DNA of 64,000 nt from an uncultured Roseburia sp. (GCA_947383215.1 CANDCP010000012.1:1-64000); one strand, 5' to 3'. Shown: positions 18,223 to 26,974, counted from the first letter of the stretch. The notes: generated from the letters alone by a model not told the origin. A program made the numbers and translations.

Positions 18223-19707
18223 TTATCTTCCGAAATAGCGGAACAAATCATTCAAAATATCGTCCTCGTCAAACCCGTAACCTCCGTTGCCCAAATCTCC
18301 GTTATCGCCGCTTCCTCCATCCGGCGCTTCCTGCCGGCCGCCGTCATCTTCCGCCGGGCGTTCCGAAAGCGTAACTTCCGATACATTTTCCTGATATTCT
18401 CCGCTTTCGTCTCTGCGCTGATACGTAATTACCACGGTATCTCCGGCGCGGTGAGCCGAAATAATGCTCCGCAGCTCCTCAAAAGAAGAAATTTCGGTAT
18501 CGTCAATTTTCGTGATAATATCTCCCTGCGAAAGTCCGACTTCCTGCGCCGCAGAGCCTTCTATCACCTGCGTGATATACGCTCCCTGAGGCAGTTTATA
18601 CGCAGACGCGACTTCTTTTGTCACATCCGCCCCCGTGATGCCGATGTAGGCTCCCTGCGCGCTCGTACTCTTTCCCGTGGAAATCAGCTCCTCGATAATC
18701 GGCCTGGCCGTGGAAATCGGAATCGCAAATCCCATTCCCTCTACATCCGTATCCGAATATTTAGAAGAATTGATACCGATCACCTCTCCCTCAGCGTTTA
18801 ACAGCGCTCCTCCGCTGTTTCCCGGATTAATTGCGGCGTCCGTCTGTATCAGCTTGCTGCTTACCGTAAGCCCTGTCGTCTCATCCTGGATCGTCACCTG
18901 GCGCTCTAACGCGCTGATCACTCCCGTGGTCACGGATTGTCCGTATCCAAGCGCATTGCCGATTGCAATCGCCGCCACTCCTACCGGAAGCTTCGTCGAA
19001 TCCCCCATCGCCGCAACCTTCACATGATTGCGCGTGCTCTCTTCCATATCTTCTTTTTTCACTTTGACAACCGCAAGGTCATTTGTAGCGTCGGTTCCCT
19101 GTATCTGGGCGCTCACGGTACTGTCGTCGTCAAACTGCACGGTCAGGCTGTCCGCGTCCTTCACCACATGGTTATTTGTCGCAATGTAGAGGTACGCGTC
19201 GTCCTCCCCTACCACAATTCCGGAGCCGGCGCTCTCACTCTCCCCGCCCTGCCCGAAAAAGCTCGGATACTGCGCCTTAGACATATTCGTAATCGCCACG
19301 ATTGACGGCATCGCCTTCTCGACAATTTCCGAGACATCCGCGGAGCTTATCTGCTTTGCCGCGCCCGTCGAGACTCCGGTTGTCTGAAGCGTATTTTTGC
19401 CTCGCTCCGTGTCCGCCTCGACAGATGACCCTCTGCCCGAAAACATACGGTCAATCGCATAGCTTCCGCCCTCGAACGCCGTCCCAGCAACAAGGCCAAA
19501 GGCCAATGCGTACGCCACACACCTTGTCATCTTTTTGCCAAACCCTGACGGCTCTTTTTTCGTATCCTTCGGATTCTCTTCCTGCCCCGTCTCACATGTC
19601 TTTATCTCTTCCGCCTCGGCATAAAAATCTGTCTGTTCCTGATTCCCGTTATGTTCCCGCTCCCATCCGTATGCGCCGTTCTCATTGTTGTTCTCTTCGT
19701 TATACAT
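18223..19707 (-). CDS. HtrA/DegP-type serine protease with PDZ domain
   Basis: 494 residues. A cytoplasmic acidic N-terminus (about 1-55) is followed by one membrane helix (about 60-80) and a trypsin-like domain. The triad is visible: His in ATNNHVV near 179, Asp in TNDLAVV near 209, Ser in NPGNSGGAL near 295. A PDZ domain follows (about 370-455), then a Gly/Asp/Glu-rich tail. These proteases degrade misfolded proteins at the outer membrane face and respond to envelope stress. The ATG at 19707 is chosen because AAAGGGG lies eight bases upstream; an in-frame ATG at 19740 lacks a ribosome site. An AT palindrome lies upstream at 19775-19795. Confidence 0.95.
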   Translation of the reverse strand: MYNEENNNENGAYGWEREHNGNQEQTDFYAEAEEIKTCETGQEENPKDTKKEPSGFGKKMTRCVAYALAFGLVAGTAFEGGSYAIDRMFSGRGSSVEADTERGKNTLQTTGVSTGAAKQISSADVSEIVEKAMPSIVAITNMSKAQYPSFFGQGGESESAGSGIVVGEDDAYLYIATNNHVVKDADSLTVQFDDDSTVSAQIQGTDATNDLAVVKVKKEDMEESTRNHVKVAAMGDSTKLPVGVAAIAIGNALGYGQSVTTGVISALERQVTIQDETTGLTVSSKLIQTDAAINPGNSGGALLNAEGEVIGINSSKYSDTDVEGMGFAIPISTARPIIEELISTGKSTSAQGAYIGITGADVTKEVASAYKLPQGAYITQVIEGSAAQEVGLSQGDIITKIDDTEISSFEELRSIISAHRAGDTVVITYQRRDESGEYQENVSEVTLSERPAEDDGGRQEAPDGGSGDNGDLGNGGYGFDEDDILNDLFRYFGR

Positions 19708-19774
19708 AAATATTACCCCTTTCGTAATAAGCGTTGCCATTGGTTTATGCTTACACTATAAAGGGGTAATGTGA

Positions 19775-19795
19775 ACGATTTTTGGAAAAAATCGT
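19775..19795. promoter_or_regulatory. AT-rich palindrome upstream of htrA-like gene
   Basis: ACGATTTTT (19775-19783) faces AAAAATCGT (19787-19795) across a three-base centre. It lies 68-88 bp upstream of the protease start and just before a TATAGT-like -10 on the minus strand. It could be an operator or the weak terminator of the hydrogenase gene. Confidence 0.35.
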
Positions 19796-19837
19796 AAAAT
19801 AATATGTTTATTTTGTGTTCATTCTGTGAACAGCCGA

Positions 19838-21295
19838 CTAGCTTTCGTGGCTCCTGTGCATGGAGAACGACGCCATATCATATTTTTTCAAATTGTCCGT
19901 AATCGTCCTGTCATCTGCCTGTGAAAGAAGCGTATCCCTCGATTTCTTTGCCGACAGCGGTTCCGAGAAACGGCTCGGTCCCCCGACGCATCCGCCCTCG
20001 CACGCCATACCTTCTATGAAATCTTCCGGAAGCTTTCCTACTTTCATAAGCAGCAGCGCCTTTTTACACTCGGAAGCTCCGTTGGCTTTGCATACTTTCG
20101 CATCCACCTGCTGATCCGTCTCTTTCATATATTCCAGTACGGAATCCGTCACGCCGCCGGAATTGCCGTAACGCTTGCCGTATACGCTCGACTCCTGGTA
20201 AGTATTGGCTTTTGGCTCCAGCTTTACTTCCTTTGCCTTCATAATCGCGCGAATCTCACTGTACGTCAGCACAAAATCGGCATTTCCCTCAATCTGCTGA
20301 TCCTTTACTTCGGATTTTTTAGCCACGCACGGCCCGATAAATACGGTCACCGCATCCGGATTATTTGCTTTTACCAGACGCGACACCGCGCACATCGGAG
20401 ACACCGTGGTAGAAATACGATCCGCCAGCTCCGGATAGTGCCTGCGTATCATATTGACAAAGCCCGGGCAACATGATGTCGTCTTCTTCTCGCCTTCTTT
20501 GTATGCCTCAAGCCATTCTTCGGCCTCGCTGCACGTCGTCATATCGCCGCCAAGACCCGCCTCTACCATATCCGTAAATCCGACTGCCTTCAACGCGGTC
20601 TTCCAGCTCTGCATCGTGATATCCTCTCCGAACTGACCCTCTGTTGCCGGAGCCAAAATGGCGTATACCGGCCTCTCTGATTTGATCGCCTCGATCACAT
20701 CCACGATCGCCGTCTTTGAACCGATCGCTCCAAACGGACACTTGTGAATGCACTGCCCGCAGCGAATACACTTTTCATCATCAATCACGGAAATCCCCTG
20801 ATCATTGTATGTAATCGCGCTTACCGGACAGCTGAATTTACACGGCCGCTTCAGATGCGCAATCGCGTTGAACGGACATGCCTTCGCGCACTTTCCGCAT
20901 TCCTTACATTTGGACGGATCGATATGAGAACGCCCCTCCCCTATGGAAATCGCGTTGAAATTACATGCGTTAATACATGCTTTTCCGATACAATTCTGGC
21001 AGTTGTCAGTTACAACATAACTGGAAATCGGACAATCCTCACAGGCCGAGCTGATTACCTGGATTACATTCCCGTCGTCGACTGCCCCCGGCGCTTTTCC
21101 CTCTGCCAGCCGAATCCTCTGACGGATAATCTCCCTCTCCTTATATACGCAGCAACGAAACTGCGGTGTCGGCCCCGGTATCAGCTCCATCGGAATGTGT
21201 TCTCTCTCCTCCTCCAAATCTCCGGCAAAAGCGTGTTTTGCCACCTCGTAAAGTACCTCATGTTTAATTCGTATTACGTTCTCGTCTGCGTACAT
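19838..21295 (-). CDS. Monomeric [FeFe]-hydrogenase, group-B-like
   Basis: 485 residues. The N-terminal part (about 70-210) contains several ferredoxin-like cysteine clusters (CQNCIGKAC, CKECGKCAKAC, CIRCGQCIHKC and partial ones). The H-domain follows with its three cysteine signatures: TSCCPGF near 273, GPCVAKKSE near 321, and MACEGGCVGG near 428. The four cysteines of the H-cluster cubane and the proton-relay cysteine of TSCC are all present. The third motif lacks the GGGQP end of the best-studied group A enzymes, which suggests group B. It should couple reduced ferredoxin to H2, but physiological data on group B are thin. Maturases hydE/F/G are not in the window. A palindrome overlaps its likely -10. 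Confidence 0.88.
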   Translation of the reverse strand: MYADENVIRIKHEVLYEVAKHAFAGDLEEEREHIPMELIPGPTPQFRCCVYKEREIIRQRIRLAEGKAPGAVDDGNVIQVISSACEDCPISSYVVTDNCQNCIGKACINACNFNAISIGEGRSHIDPSKCKECGKCAKACPFNAIAHLKRPCKFSCPVSAITYNDQGISVIDDEKCIRCGQCIHKCPFGAIGSKTAIVDVIEAIKSERPVYAILAPATEGQFGEDITMQSWKTALKAVGFTDMVEAGLGGDMTTCSEAEEWLEAYKEGEKKTTSCCPGFVNMIRRHYPELADRISTTVSPMCAVSRLVKANNPDAVTVFIGPCVAKKSEVKDQQIEGNADFVLTYSEIRAIMKAKEVKLEPKANTYQESSVYGKRYGNSGGVTDSVLEYMKETDQQVDAKVCKANGASECKKALLLMKVGKLPEDFIEGMACEGGCVGGPSRFSEPLSAKKSRDTLLSQADDRTITDNLKKYDMASFSMHRSHES

Positions 21296-21316
21296 GCGAA
21301 TCCTTCTCCTTCCATT

Positions 21317-21354
21317 GTTGATGATATCGTATTTGATAGTATTATATCATCAAC
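21317..21354 (-). promoter_or_regulatory. Palindromic operator overlapping the hydrogenase promoter
   Basis: GTTGATGATAT (21317-21327) and ATATCATCAAC (21344-21354) form a perfect 11-bp inverted repeat with 16 bp between. On the minus strand a TATAAT -10 lies at the edge of the upstream arm, 22 bp before the start codon region. A regulator bound here would block the promoter. The regulator is unknown; the sequence is not a Rex or Fur box I recognise. Confidence 0.5.
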
Positions 21355-21403
21355 AGGCGGTACTTTTCCATAGTATTTGCGTATAAAATTAAAAACAATA
21401 TGA

Positions 21404-21424
21404 CAGGCCGGACGCGCCGGCCTG
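21404..21424 (-). terminator. Terminator after copA
   Basis: CAGGCCGG (21404-21411) pairs perfectly with CCGGCCTG (21417-21424) around a 5-base loop, about 50 bases after the copA stop. On the minus strand an AT-rich stretch with a T-run follows. Confidence 0.65.
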
Positions 21425-21473
21425 CCATACAAAAACATACATTGAAATTAGCGCCTCCAAGCCGGACGGACGG

Positions 21474-21677
21474 TTAGGAAATCAGCGTATACCCTGCCTC
21501 CGAAATTACCCTGGAAAACTCTTCCACAGGTATCTCTCTCTCGGCCGTTACCTCCGCCGTCTTTTTGGCAAGGTCAACGCGAACGTCCGTCACCTGATCC
21601 ATTGCCGCCAAAGCATCCTCCACATGCTTTTTGCAGTGCTCGCACATCATTCCCTCAATTTTCAGTTCCGTTTTCAT
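21474..21677 (-). CDS. Possible CopZ-type copper chaperone from an internal start in copA
   Basis: Inside copA, in the same frame, AAGGAGG (21686-21692) stands eight bases before an ATG (21675-21677). Initiation there would give a free 67-residue heavy-metal-associated domain with the copper motif MCEHC near residue 11. That is the size of a CopZ copper chaperone. The preceding stretch is a charged linker (KPGEKNAQGDNKEETK) which would not otherwise need so strong a ribosome site. It may also be a relic of fusion of a former separate copZ gene to copA. Confidence 0.5.
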   Translation of the reverse strand: MKTELKIEGMMCEHCKKHVEDALAAMDQVTDVRVDLAKKTAEVTAEREIPVEEFSRVISEAGYTLIS

Positions 21678-24059
21678 TTTCGTTTCCTCCTTGTTATCTC
21701 CCTGCGCGTTTTTTTCGCCGGGTTTATTTATATTCTCAGAATCTTCTTTGCGCAGCCTGTCGCGCTCCGGCCGAAAGAGGCGAAGACGCAGCGCGTTACA
21801 GACGACGCAGACACTGCTCAGGCTCATCGCGGCGGCTCCGAACATCGGACTTAATTTTATTCCGAACATCGGGTAGAGCGCTCCCGCCGCAAGCGGTATT
21901 CCGATTGTATTGTAAAAAAACGCCCAGAATAAATTTTCTTTGATGTTTCGAATTACGGCCTTGCTCAGCCGAATGGCGCTCAGCGCATCCAGCAGATCAT
22001 TTCGCATCAATACGGCGTCCGCACTCTCAATCGCCACATCCGTGCCGGCCCCGATCGCGATTCCCACATCGGCTCTGGCGAGCGCCGGGGCGTCGTTGAT
22101 CCCGTCGCCGATCATCGCCACCACATGCCCCTCTCTTTGAATCTCGGCGATGTGCGCTTCTTTGTCCTGCGGCAACACCTCCGCGATGACCTTCGGTATC
22201 TCAAGACGTCTGCGCAGCGCCTCGGCCGTCCGCTTATTATCCCCGGTCAGCATAACCACGTCAATTCCCATTTTTCCGAACAGATCGATCGCCTTTCGGC
22301 TGCTTTCCTTTTCCACATCGGCTACCGCCAAAATTCCGATCAGCCGATCTTTCTGCGCAAACAAAAGCGGCGTCTTTCCCTCATCGGCAAGCGCTTCGAT
22401 GCGGCCGTGCATATCGGCGAGCGACACTCCCCTCTCCGTCAGAAACGCCTCGTTTCCCGCGCAGTACGAAACTCCTTCATAATCGGCCAAAATGCCTTTT
22501 CCAAAGACCGCCTGAAAACCTGTCATCTTTGGTATTTCTATCCCCTTCTCTTTTGCGTATTGAAGCACGGCCTCCGCGAGCGGATGCTCGCTGCCCTGCT
22601 CCATCCCCGCGGCAATCCTCACAAACGCGTCCTCATCCATGCCGGGAGAAATTATATCCGTAACCCGCGGCTTTCCCTCTGTTATCGTCCCCGTCTTATC
22701 CATCACAACCGTATCCACTCTGTGCGCAATCTCAAGCGCCTCCCCGGATTTGATCAAAATCCCGTTCTCGGCGCCCTTGCCCGTTCCCACCATAATCGCA
22801 ACCGGCGTCGCAAGTCCGAGCGCGCACGGACAGGAAATTACCAGCACCGCGATCCCTGTCGACAGCGCAAACTCCAAATCCGCCCCCGCCATCATCCAGA
22901 TTACAAACGCCGCCGCCGCTATTGTCATTACCACCGGGACAAAAACGCCCGCTATTTTATCCGCAAGCTTTGCAATCGGCGCTTTGCTCGCGCTGGCTTC
23001 ATCTACCAGACGGATAATCTGGCTGATCGTCGTATCACCCCCGACGCGCTGCGCGCGGAAATGAATGTACCCCGTTTTATTCATAGTCGCCGAGACAACC
23101 GGATCCCCCGCCTGTTTTTCTACCGGTATGCTCTCGCCGGTAATCGCAGATTCATCAATACTTGTTCTCCCCTCCGTAATGATTCCGTCGGCCGCGATAC
23201 TTTCTCCCGGCTTTACGACAACGATATCCCCCACAACAAGCTCCGAAGCGTCGATCTGTTTTGAAACGCCGTCGCGCAGCACCGTCGCTCGCTTTGGCGC
23301 AAGATTCATCAGCTTCTCAATCGCCTCGCTCGTCTTGCCCTTTGAACGGCTCTCCAAATACTTTCCTAACGTAATCAAGGTGACAATCATTCCGGCCGAC
23401 TCAAAATATAAATCTCCGCTGTAACGCGCCGAAAGCTCCATGTCGCCGTGCCCAAGTCCGTAGCCGATCAGAAAGATCGCCGCGATCCCATAGACAATGG
23501 CGGCAGATGAACCGACCGCAATCAGCGTATCCATATTGGGGCTTCTGTGAAACAGATTGCGAAAACCGTTCCTGTAATAGCTCTGATTTAAATATATAAT
23601 CGGCAGCAGCAGCAGAAACTGTACAAAAGAAAACGCGATTCCGTTCCGCGGCCCGTAAAAGACGTCATAAAAGAACGCGGGCACAGGAAACCCAAACATA
23701 TGATGAAACATCTCTCCCATTGAAATGTACATCATTGGCAAAAGACATACCGCGGACGCAATCAGGCGGCGCCTCATATCCCTCATTCCTTCCTCCAGCG
23801 CGTTTTCCTTTTTTACATTTGCCCCCGTCTCGCCCTCCACACTCTTAAAAGCCGGCTGTGCTTTATATCCCGCCTTCTCCACGGCATTCACAATCGTCTC
23901 CGGCCCTGTCACCGCCTCGTCGTAACGCACTACCATGCTGTTCGTCAGAAGATTTACGCTAAGCTCCTCTACGCCCTCAAGCCTGCCGACACATGTCTCC
24001 ACACGCGAAGAACATGCCGAACAGGTCATCCCCGTCACATCAAATTTCTCTTTTTTCAA
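21474..24059 (-). CDS. copA: Copper-exporting P1B-type ATPase with N- and C-terminal HMA domains
   Basis: 861 residues from a TTG start. An N-terminal metal-binding domain carries GMTCSACSS near residue 10. The eight-helix P-type core follows, with CPC in VISCPCALG near 413, DKTGT near 455, and the GDGINDAPAL hinge. A linker and a second metal-binding domain (MCEHC) lie at the C-terminus, an uncommon position. The CPC motif and Cys-x-x-Cys domains indicate Cu(I) export. The TTG at 24059 is chosen because AAGAGGTG lies five bases upstream; the ORF runs 44 codons further into csoR, which is unlikely to be translated in this frame. Regulated with csoR from the CsoR-type operator. Confidence 0.93.
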   Translation of the reverse strand: MKKEKFDVTGMTCSACSSRVETCVGRLEGVEELSVNLLTNSMVVRYDEAVTGPETIVNAVEKAGYKAQPAFKSVEGETGANVKKENALEEGMRDMRRRLIASAVCLLPMMYISMGEMFHHMFGFPVPAFFYDVFYGPRNGIAFSFVQFLLLLPIIYLNQSYYRNGFRNLFHRSPNMDTLIAVGSSAAIVYGIAAIFLIGYGLGHGDMELSARYSGDLYFESAGMIVTLITLGKYLESRSKGKTSEAIEKLMNLAPKRATVLRDGVSKQIDASELVVGDIVVVKPGESIAADGIITEGRTSIDESAITGESIPVEKQAGDPVVSATMNKTGYIHFRAQRVGGDTTISQIIRLVDEASASKAPIAKLADKIAGVFVPVVMTIAAAAFVIWMMAGADLEFALSTGIAVLVISCPCALGLATPVAIMVGTGKGAENGILIKSGEALEIAHRVDTVVMDKTGTITEGKPRVTDIISPGMDEDAFVRIAAGMEQGSEHPLAEAVLQYAKEKGIEIPKMTGFQAVFGKGILADYEGVSYCAGNEAFLTERGVSLADMHGRIEALADEGKTPLLFAQKDRLIGILAVADVEKESSRKAIDLFGKMGIDVVMLTGDNKRTAEALRRRLEIPKVIAEVLPQDKEAHIAEIQREGHVVAMIGDGINDAPALARADVGIAIGAGTDVAIESADAVLMRNDLLDALSAIRLSKAVIRNIKENLFWAFFYNTIGIPLAAGALYPMFGIKLSPMFGAAAMSLSSVCVVCNALRLRLFRPERDRLRKEDSENINKPGEKNAQGDNKEETKMKTELKIEGMMCEHCKKHVEDALAAMDQVTDVRVDLAKKTAEVTAEREIPVEEFSRVISEAGYTLIS

Positions 24060-24160
24060 CCCGACACCTCTTTTCCAATCCCGCGTCCCGAAAAGCCCGA
24101 TGAAATCCACGCCTCCCGGACGCCTTCGACAAATATACGAACCATCCCGGCTCAACCAAG

Positions 24161-24511
24161 CTACCGCATCATTTTTTGCAGAGCCGCGCAAAGCTCGTCA
24201 ATCACCTCGTCCTTCCCCTGTCTGATCTCCTCCGCCACGCATGACTTTATATGGCTGGCAAGCAAAACCTTATTAAAGGAATTTAGAGCGGACTGTATCG
24301 CCGCAACCTGCGTTAAGATATCAATACAATAGCGCTCTTCCTCCACCATTTTTTTAATCCCGCGCACCTGGCCTTCTATGCGGTTTAACCGCGTCAAAAA
24401 ATCCTTATACTCTTTCTCGTCTCTGTGCTTCGTTTTATCGGAGCATGCAGCGCACGAGACCGCGCCCGTCAAATCATCGTTTATATTCTGTGAATTCTTT
24501 TGTCTTTCCAT
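24161..24511 (-). CDS. csoR: Copper-sensing repressor CsoR
   Basis: 116 residues from the ATG at 24511, preceded by AGAGGGGAAGG. An alternative ATG at 24550 abuts the operator and would add 13 residues. The C-terminal 80 residues are the all-helical CsoR/RcnR/FrmR fold: RLNRIEGQVRGIKKMV, then the Cys-His-Cys ligand set (YCIDIL, SHIKSC). That set is typical for Cu(I) sensing. The extended N-terminus carries another CAAC pair. It lies 101 bp upstream of copA. Cu(I) binding should release DNA and switch on csoR-copA. Confidence 0.92.
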   Translation of the reverse strand: MERQKNSQNINDDLTGAVSCAACSDKTKHRDEKEYKDFLTRLNRIEGQVRGIKKMVEEERYCIDILTQVAAIQSALNSFNKVLLASHIKSCVAEEIRQGKDEVIDELCAALQKMMR

Positions 24512-24551
24512 TCCGACCTTCCCCTCTATCTTCAAAAGGATCTTGCACATT

Positions 24552-24572
24552 GTATACCCCCGTATGGTATAT
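24552..24572. promoter_or_regulatory. CsoR operator
   Basis: Read on the minus strand, TATACCATACGGGGGTATAC has the G-tract flanked by A/T-rich arms seen at the Bacillus copZA CsoR site. It lies directly downstream of the -10 box of the csoR promoter, around the expected transcription start. Confidence 0.8.
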
Positions 24573-24574
24573 AG

Positions 24575-24603
24575 AGTGTAGCACTTTTTCCTTCGGTTGT
24601 CAA
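24575..24603 (-). promoter_or_regulatory. csoR-copA promoter
   Basis: TTGACA (24598-24603), a 17-bp spacer, and TACACT (24575-24580) on the minus strand. The CsoR operator starts three bases after the -10 box. Confidence 0.75.
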
Positions 24604-24664
24604 TTCCATTTTACCGGCAGCTCAACGGCATAATGCGAATACCAACATATCGGCAAAAAAATAC

Positions 24665-24692
24665 TTGCTATTTTCAAAAAAAATGTTACAAT
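24665..24692 (+). promoter_or_regulatory. tRNA-Gly promoter
   Basis: TTGCTA (24665-24670), 16-bp spacer, TACAAT (24687-24692), ending eight bases before the mature tRNA. Confidence 0.6.
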
Positions 24693-24700
24693 GGGTATAT

Positions 24701-24771
24701 GCAGATATGGTTCATCGGTAGAACGCTAGCTTCCCAAGCTGGAAAGGCGGGTTCGACTCCCGTTATCTGCT
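24701..24771 (+). tRNA. tRNA-Gly (anticodon CCC)
   Basis: The acceptor arms GCAGATA and TATCTGC pair fully, with discriminator base T at 24771. The anticodon stem CTAGC/GCTGG encloses the loop TTCCCAA, giving anticodon CCC for GGG codons. The T arm GCGGG-TTCGACT-CCCGT is canonical. CCA is not encoded. It is isolated, with its own promoter and terminator. I looked for a repeat of its 3' end as a sign of an integrated element and saw none. Confidence 0.93.
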
Positions 24772-24780
24772 TCACTTAAA

Positions 24781-24816
24781 AACCGCGAAGCAAAATATAC
24801 GCTTCGCGGTTTTTTT
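24781..24816 (+). terminator. Terminator of tRNA-Gly
   Basis: AACCGCGAAGC (24781-24791) pairs with GCTTCGCGGTT (24801-24811), followed by a T-run. Confidence 0.88.
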
Positions 24817-24873
24817 ACGGTTTCAAACTGACGCTATTCAACCCCTTCATTTATGTTCCAATTTAAGCGGGCA

Positions 24874-25944
24874 TCAGAGCATCTGCGCGATTTTCAGCCC
24901 TTTCTCTCTTCGCAGATCTACGATCATGCTCCCGCACTGAACGGTCGGTTTTCCGATCTCCTGTCTGTTGATATAGATAATCCGTCCTTCCCTCCCGTCG
25001 TTTAACCTGACATGGGCATTCATATAAGAATCGGCCACCCGCTGCAAAAACGTGATTATATACCGTGTATCATAGCGGGAAAGGCCTTCGTCCTCAAAAA
25101 TCTGGATTACGTCAAACGGCGACATCGGCCCGCGGTACACGCGCCTTGCGGTCATAGCGTCGTAAATATCCGCGATTGCCACCAGCTTGGCGTAATGATC
25201 GATCCTGCTCCCATGAAGCTTATAGGGATATCCCGTTCCGTCGCATCTCTCATGGTGCATCAGCGCCGAATTACAGATATGCTGATGGATTCCCCTGTCG
25301 CTCAAAATGCGATATCCCTCTATCGTATGATTCTTAATAATCGCATATTCCTCGTCCGTCAGCGAACCGGGCTTTTTAATGATATCGCTTGGTATTTTCA
25401 GCTTGCCGATATCATGCATCAGCCCGCACATAGACGCAAGCTCTACCTCCTGTTCGGAAAATCCGAGCCACCTTGCCATTATATTACAGATAAGCGCTAC
25501 GTTAATCGCGTGCGTATATGTACTGTCGTCATATTTGCGAAGATTCCGCATCATCTCAAGAACATTCAGCCCGGTTCCCGCCGAGGCAAGCCTCTGTACG
25601 CCCTCGTACATATGGTCAATACTTCCCCCTGCATTTTTTCCCACAATATCATTTAAATCGTTTCGAAAAGTCTCTAAATCCGAATCGTACTGCTTCTGAA
25701 ACTCCTGAAATTCTTTGGTATCTACCACCCAGCTGTGTATCTCGGGCTCAGCCGCGGTCTCTTTTGGCACATCGTCTTCCACATACGCGCACAATACGGA
25801 ATAATACTGAAGCCGCGTTATAATATTATCGGTCAGAACCGTCCCTTTTGCAGCTATAAGGTGATTCCCCAAATTATAAATATCCTGCCCCAGTATCATT
25901 CCGGGCCGCAATTCTTCTCTTCGCAAACTCTTCAAACTTTTCAC
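24874..25944 (-). CDS. HD-GYP domain protein (probable c-di-GMP phosphodiesterase)
   Basis: 356 residues. An N-terminal region of about 110 residues resembles the domain that often precedes HD-GYP (LRPGMILGQDIYN opening). The HD-GYP domain follows, with HDIGK near 176, a conserved HHER, and GTGYP. The C-terminus is a small beta domain. HD-GYP proteins hydrolyse c-di-GMP using a bi- or tri-metal site; the His and Asp ligands look intact. No transmembrane helix is seen, so it is cytoplasmic. The start is a GTG at 25944 with a weak ribosome site, so the exact start is uncertain. A TATAAT -10 is at 25986-25991. It may act with the EAL protein at 33216 on the same second messenger. Confidence 0.9.
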   Translation of the reverse strand: MKSLKSLRREELRPGMILGQDIYNLGNHLIAAKGTVLTDNIITRLQYYSVLCAYVEDDVPKETAAEPEIHSWVVDTKEFQEFQKQYDSDLETFRNDLNDIVGKNAGGSIDHMYEGVQRLASAGTGLNVLEMMRNLRKYDDSTYTHAINVALICNIMARWLGFSEQEVELASMCGLMHDIGKLKIPSDIIKKPGSLTDEEYAIIKNHTIEGYRILSDRGIHQHICNSALMHHERCDGTGYPYKLHGSRIDHYAKLVAIADIYDAMTARRVYRGPMSPFDVIQIFEDEGLSRYDTRYIITFLQRVADSYMNAHVRLNDGREGRIIYINRQEIGKPTVQCGSMIVDLRREKGLKIAQML

Positions 25945-26041
25945 CCACTTTTCGATCCGCGGTCTATCAATCAGATTTCATATTTATTATACTCCTTTTT
26001 CACTTATTTTTACAGGATTTTTTCAAAAAATCGCGGCACGG

Positions 26042-26974
26042 TTACTCCAGATATCCCTCTGACGCAATGTCCTCAATTTCCTCATACGGAATCGAAAATT
26101 CTACCATGCCCATACATCCCGGCGCGACCTCATATTTATCGAATACAATCGTCAGCTTTCCCTCGCCGTCAACGTAAAAATTAGCCTCCGGAGAAATCTC
26201 CTTAAAATTCCAATCCTCTATCTCATCATCCAAAAAGTAGGAGATCGCGGGATCTTCTCTCATCTGTCTTCGCATTTCACTCTTGATCACCTTAGAAATG
26301 ACCCCGACATAATCCGCGTCCTTTTTAAACAGATCTCTTAACGTAATCATTTTCCCGCTCTTTTTATCCACATGATAAATTTTAATATAACTATTTGTTC
26401 CGGCCATTGCCACTTCCGTATGAATACATATTGAAAATAATCTGTCATTGTCCGTCACAACCTCGTAATCATTGAATACGCTGTACTTCGCACTCTCAGC
26501 CTCCTCCTTAGAACCGCTTCCCTTAAGCCGTTTTACTTCTTCCTCATACTGCCGGATAATCGCATCCGTATATTCCCGTATCTTTTGATTCAGCTCCTCA
26601 GATACCTCGCGGTCGATATCCTGCCCTCCCTCGATTCCAATTGTCGGAATTCTGATATCAGCCTGCACATCTCCCTCCTCCTGCACATCCTGATACTCCC
26701 GGAAGCTCACTACTTTTACCACTCTGCCCAAAAACGGGATCTTTTCCATCGCCAGCGCCGCGTTTGCATTTACGTTTACCAAAAGCACAAACGCCAGCAC
26801 GGCCGTCGTCGTCAGCGCAAGCGTCCTCCAGATAACCGTTTTCGAATGAATTTTCTTCTTCGCATTCAGATTCGCCCTCTCAAGCGAATCATTCACTTTG
26901 TCTTCCAGCTCCCGCGGGACGGAAATTTTTTTGTAAAGCCGCCTCATCTCATTCACATCTCCATACTTTTTCAT
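26042..26974 (-). CDS. rsiV: RsiV-like anti-sigma factor (DUF3298)
   Basis: 310 residues. The cytoplasmic N-terminus (about 1-47) should bind the sigma factor. A single membrane helix lies at about 48-70 and ends in NANAALA, which offers AxA signal-peptidase sites. The outer part contains a DUF4163-like stretch (about 110-200) and a C-terminal DUF3298 domain (LRDLFKKDADY ... YVAPG-like YEVAPGCMG). In Bacillus subtilis this arrangement binds lysozyme directly and is then cut by signal peptidase, freeing SigV. The gene overlaps sigV by 4 bp (ATGA). Function is inferred from the family; lysozyme contact residues cannot be checked by eye. Confidence 0.86.
   Translation of the reverse strand: MKKYGDVNEMRRLYKKISVPRELEDKVNDSLERANLNAKKKIHSKTVIWRTLALTTTAVLAFVLLVNVNANAALAMEKIPFLGRVVKVVSFREYQDVQEEGDVQADIRIPTIGIEGGQDIDREVSEELNQKIREYTDAIIRQYEEEVKRLKGSGSKEEAESAKYSVFNDYEVVTDNDRLFSICIHTEVAMAGTNSYIKIYHVDKKSGKMITLRDLFKKDADYVGVISKVIKSEMRRQMREDPAISYFLDDEIEDWNFKEISPEANFYVDGEGKLTIVFDKYEVAPGCMGMVEFSIPYEEIEDIASEGYLE

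Noticed and set aside
22125..23264. 379-codon open frame on the plus strand
   Set aside because: Lies wholly opposite copA, has no family motif and is rich in Arg/His as expected of a reverse-frame shadow.
24701..24771. tRNA-Gly as an integration site
   Set aside because: No integrase nearby and no second copy of the tRNA 3' end found by eye in the flanking sequence.
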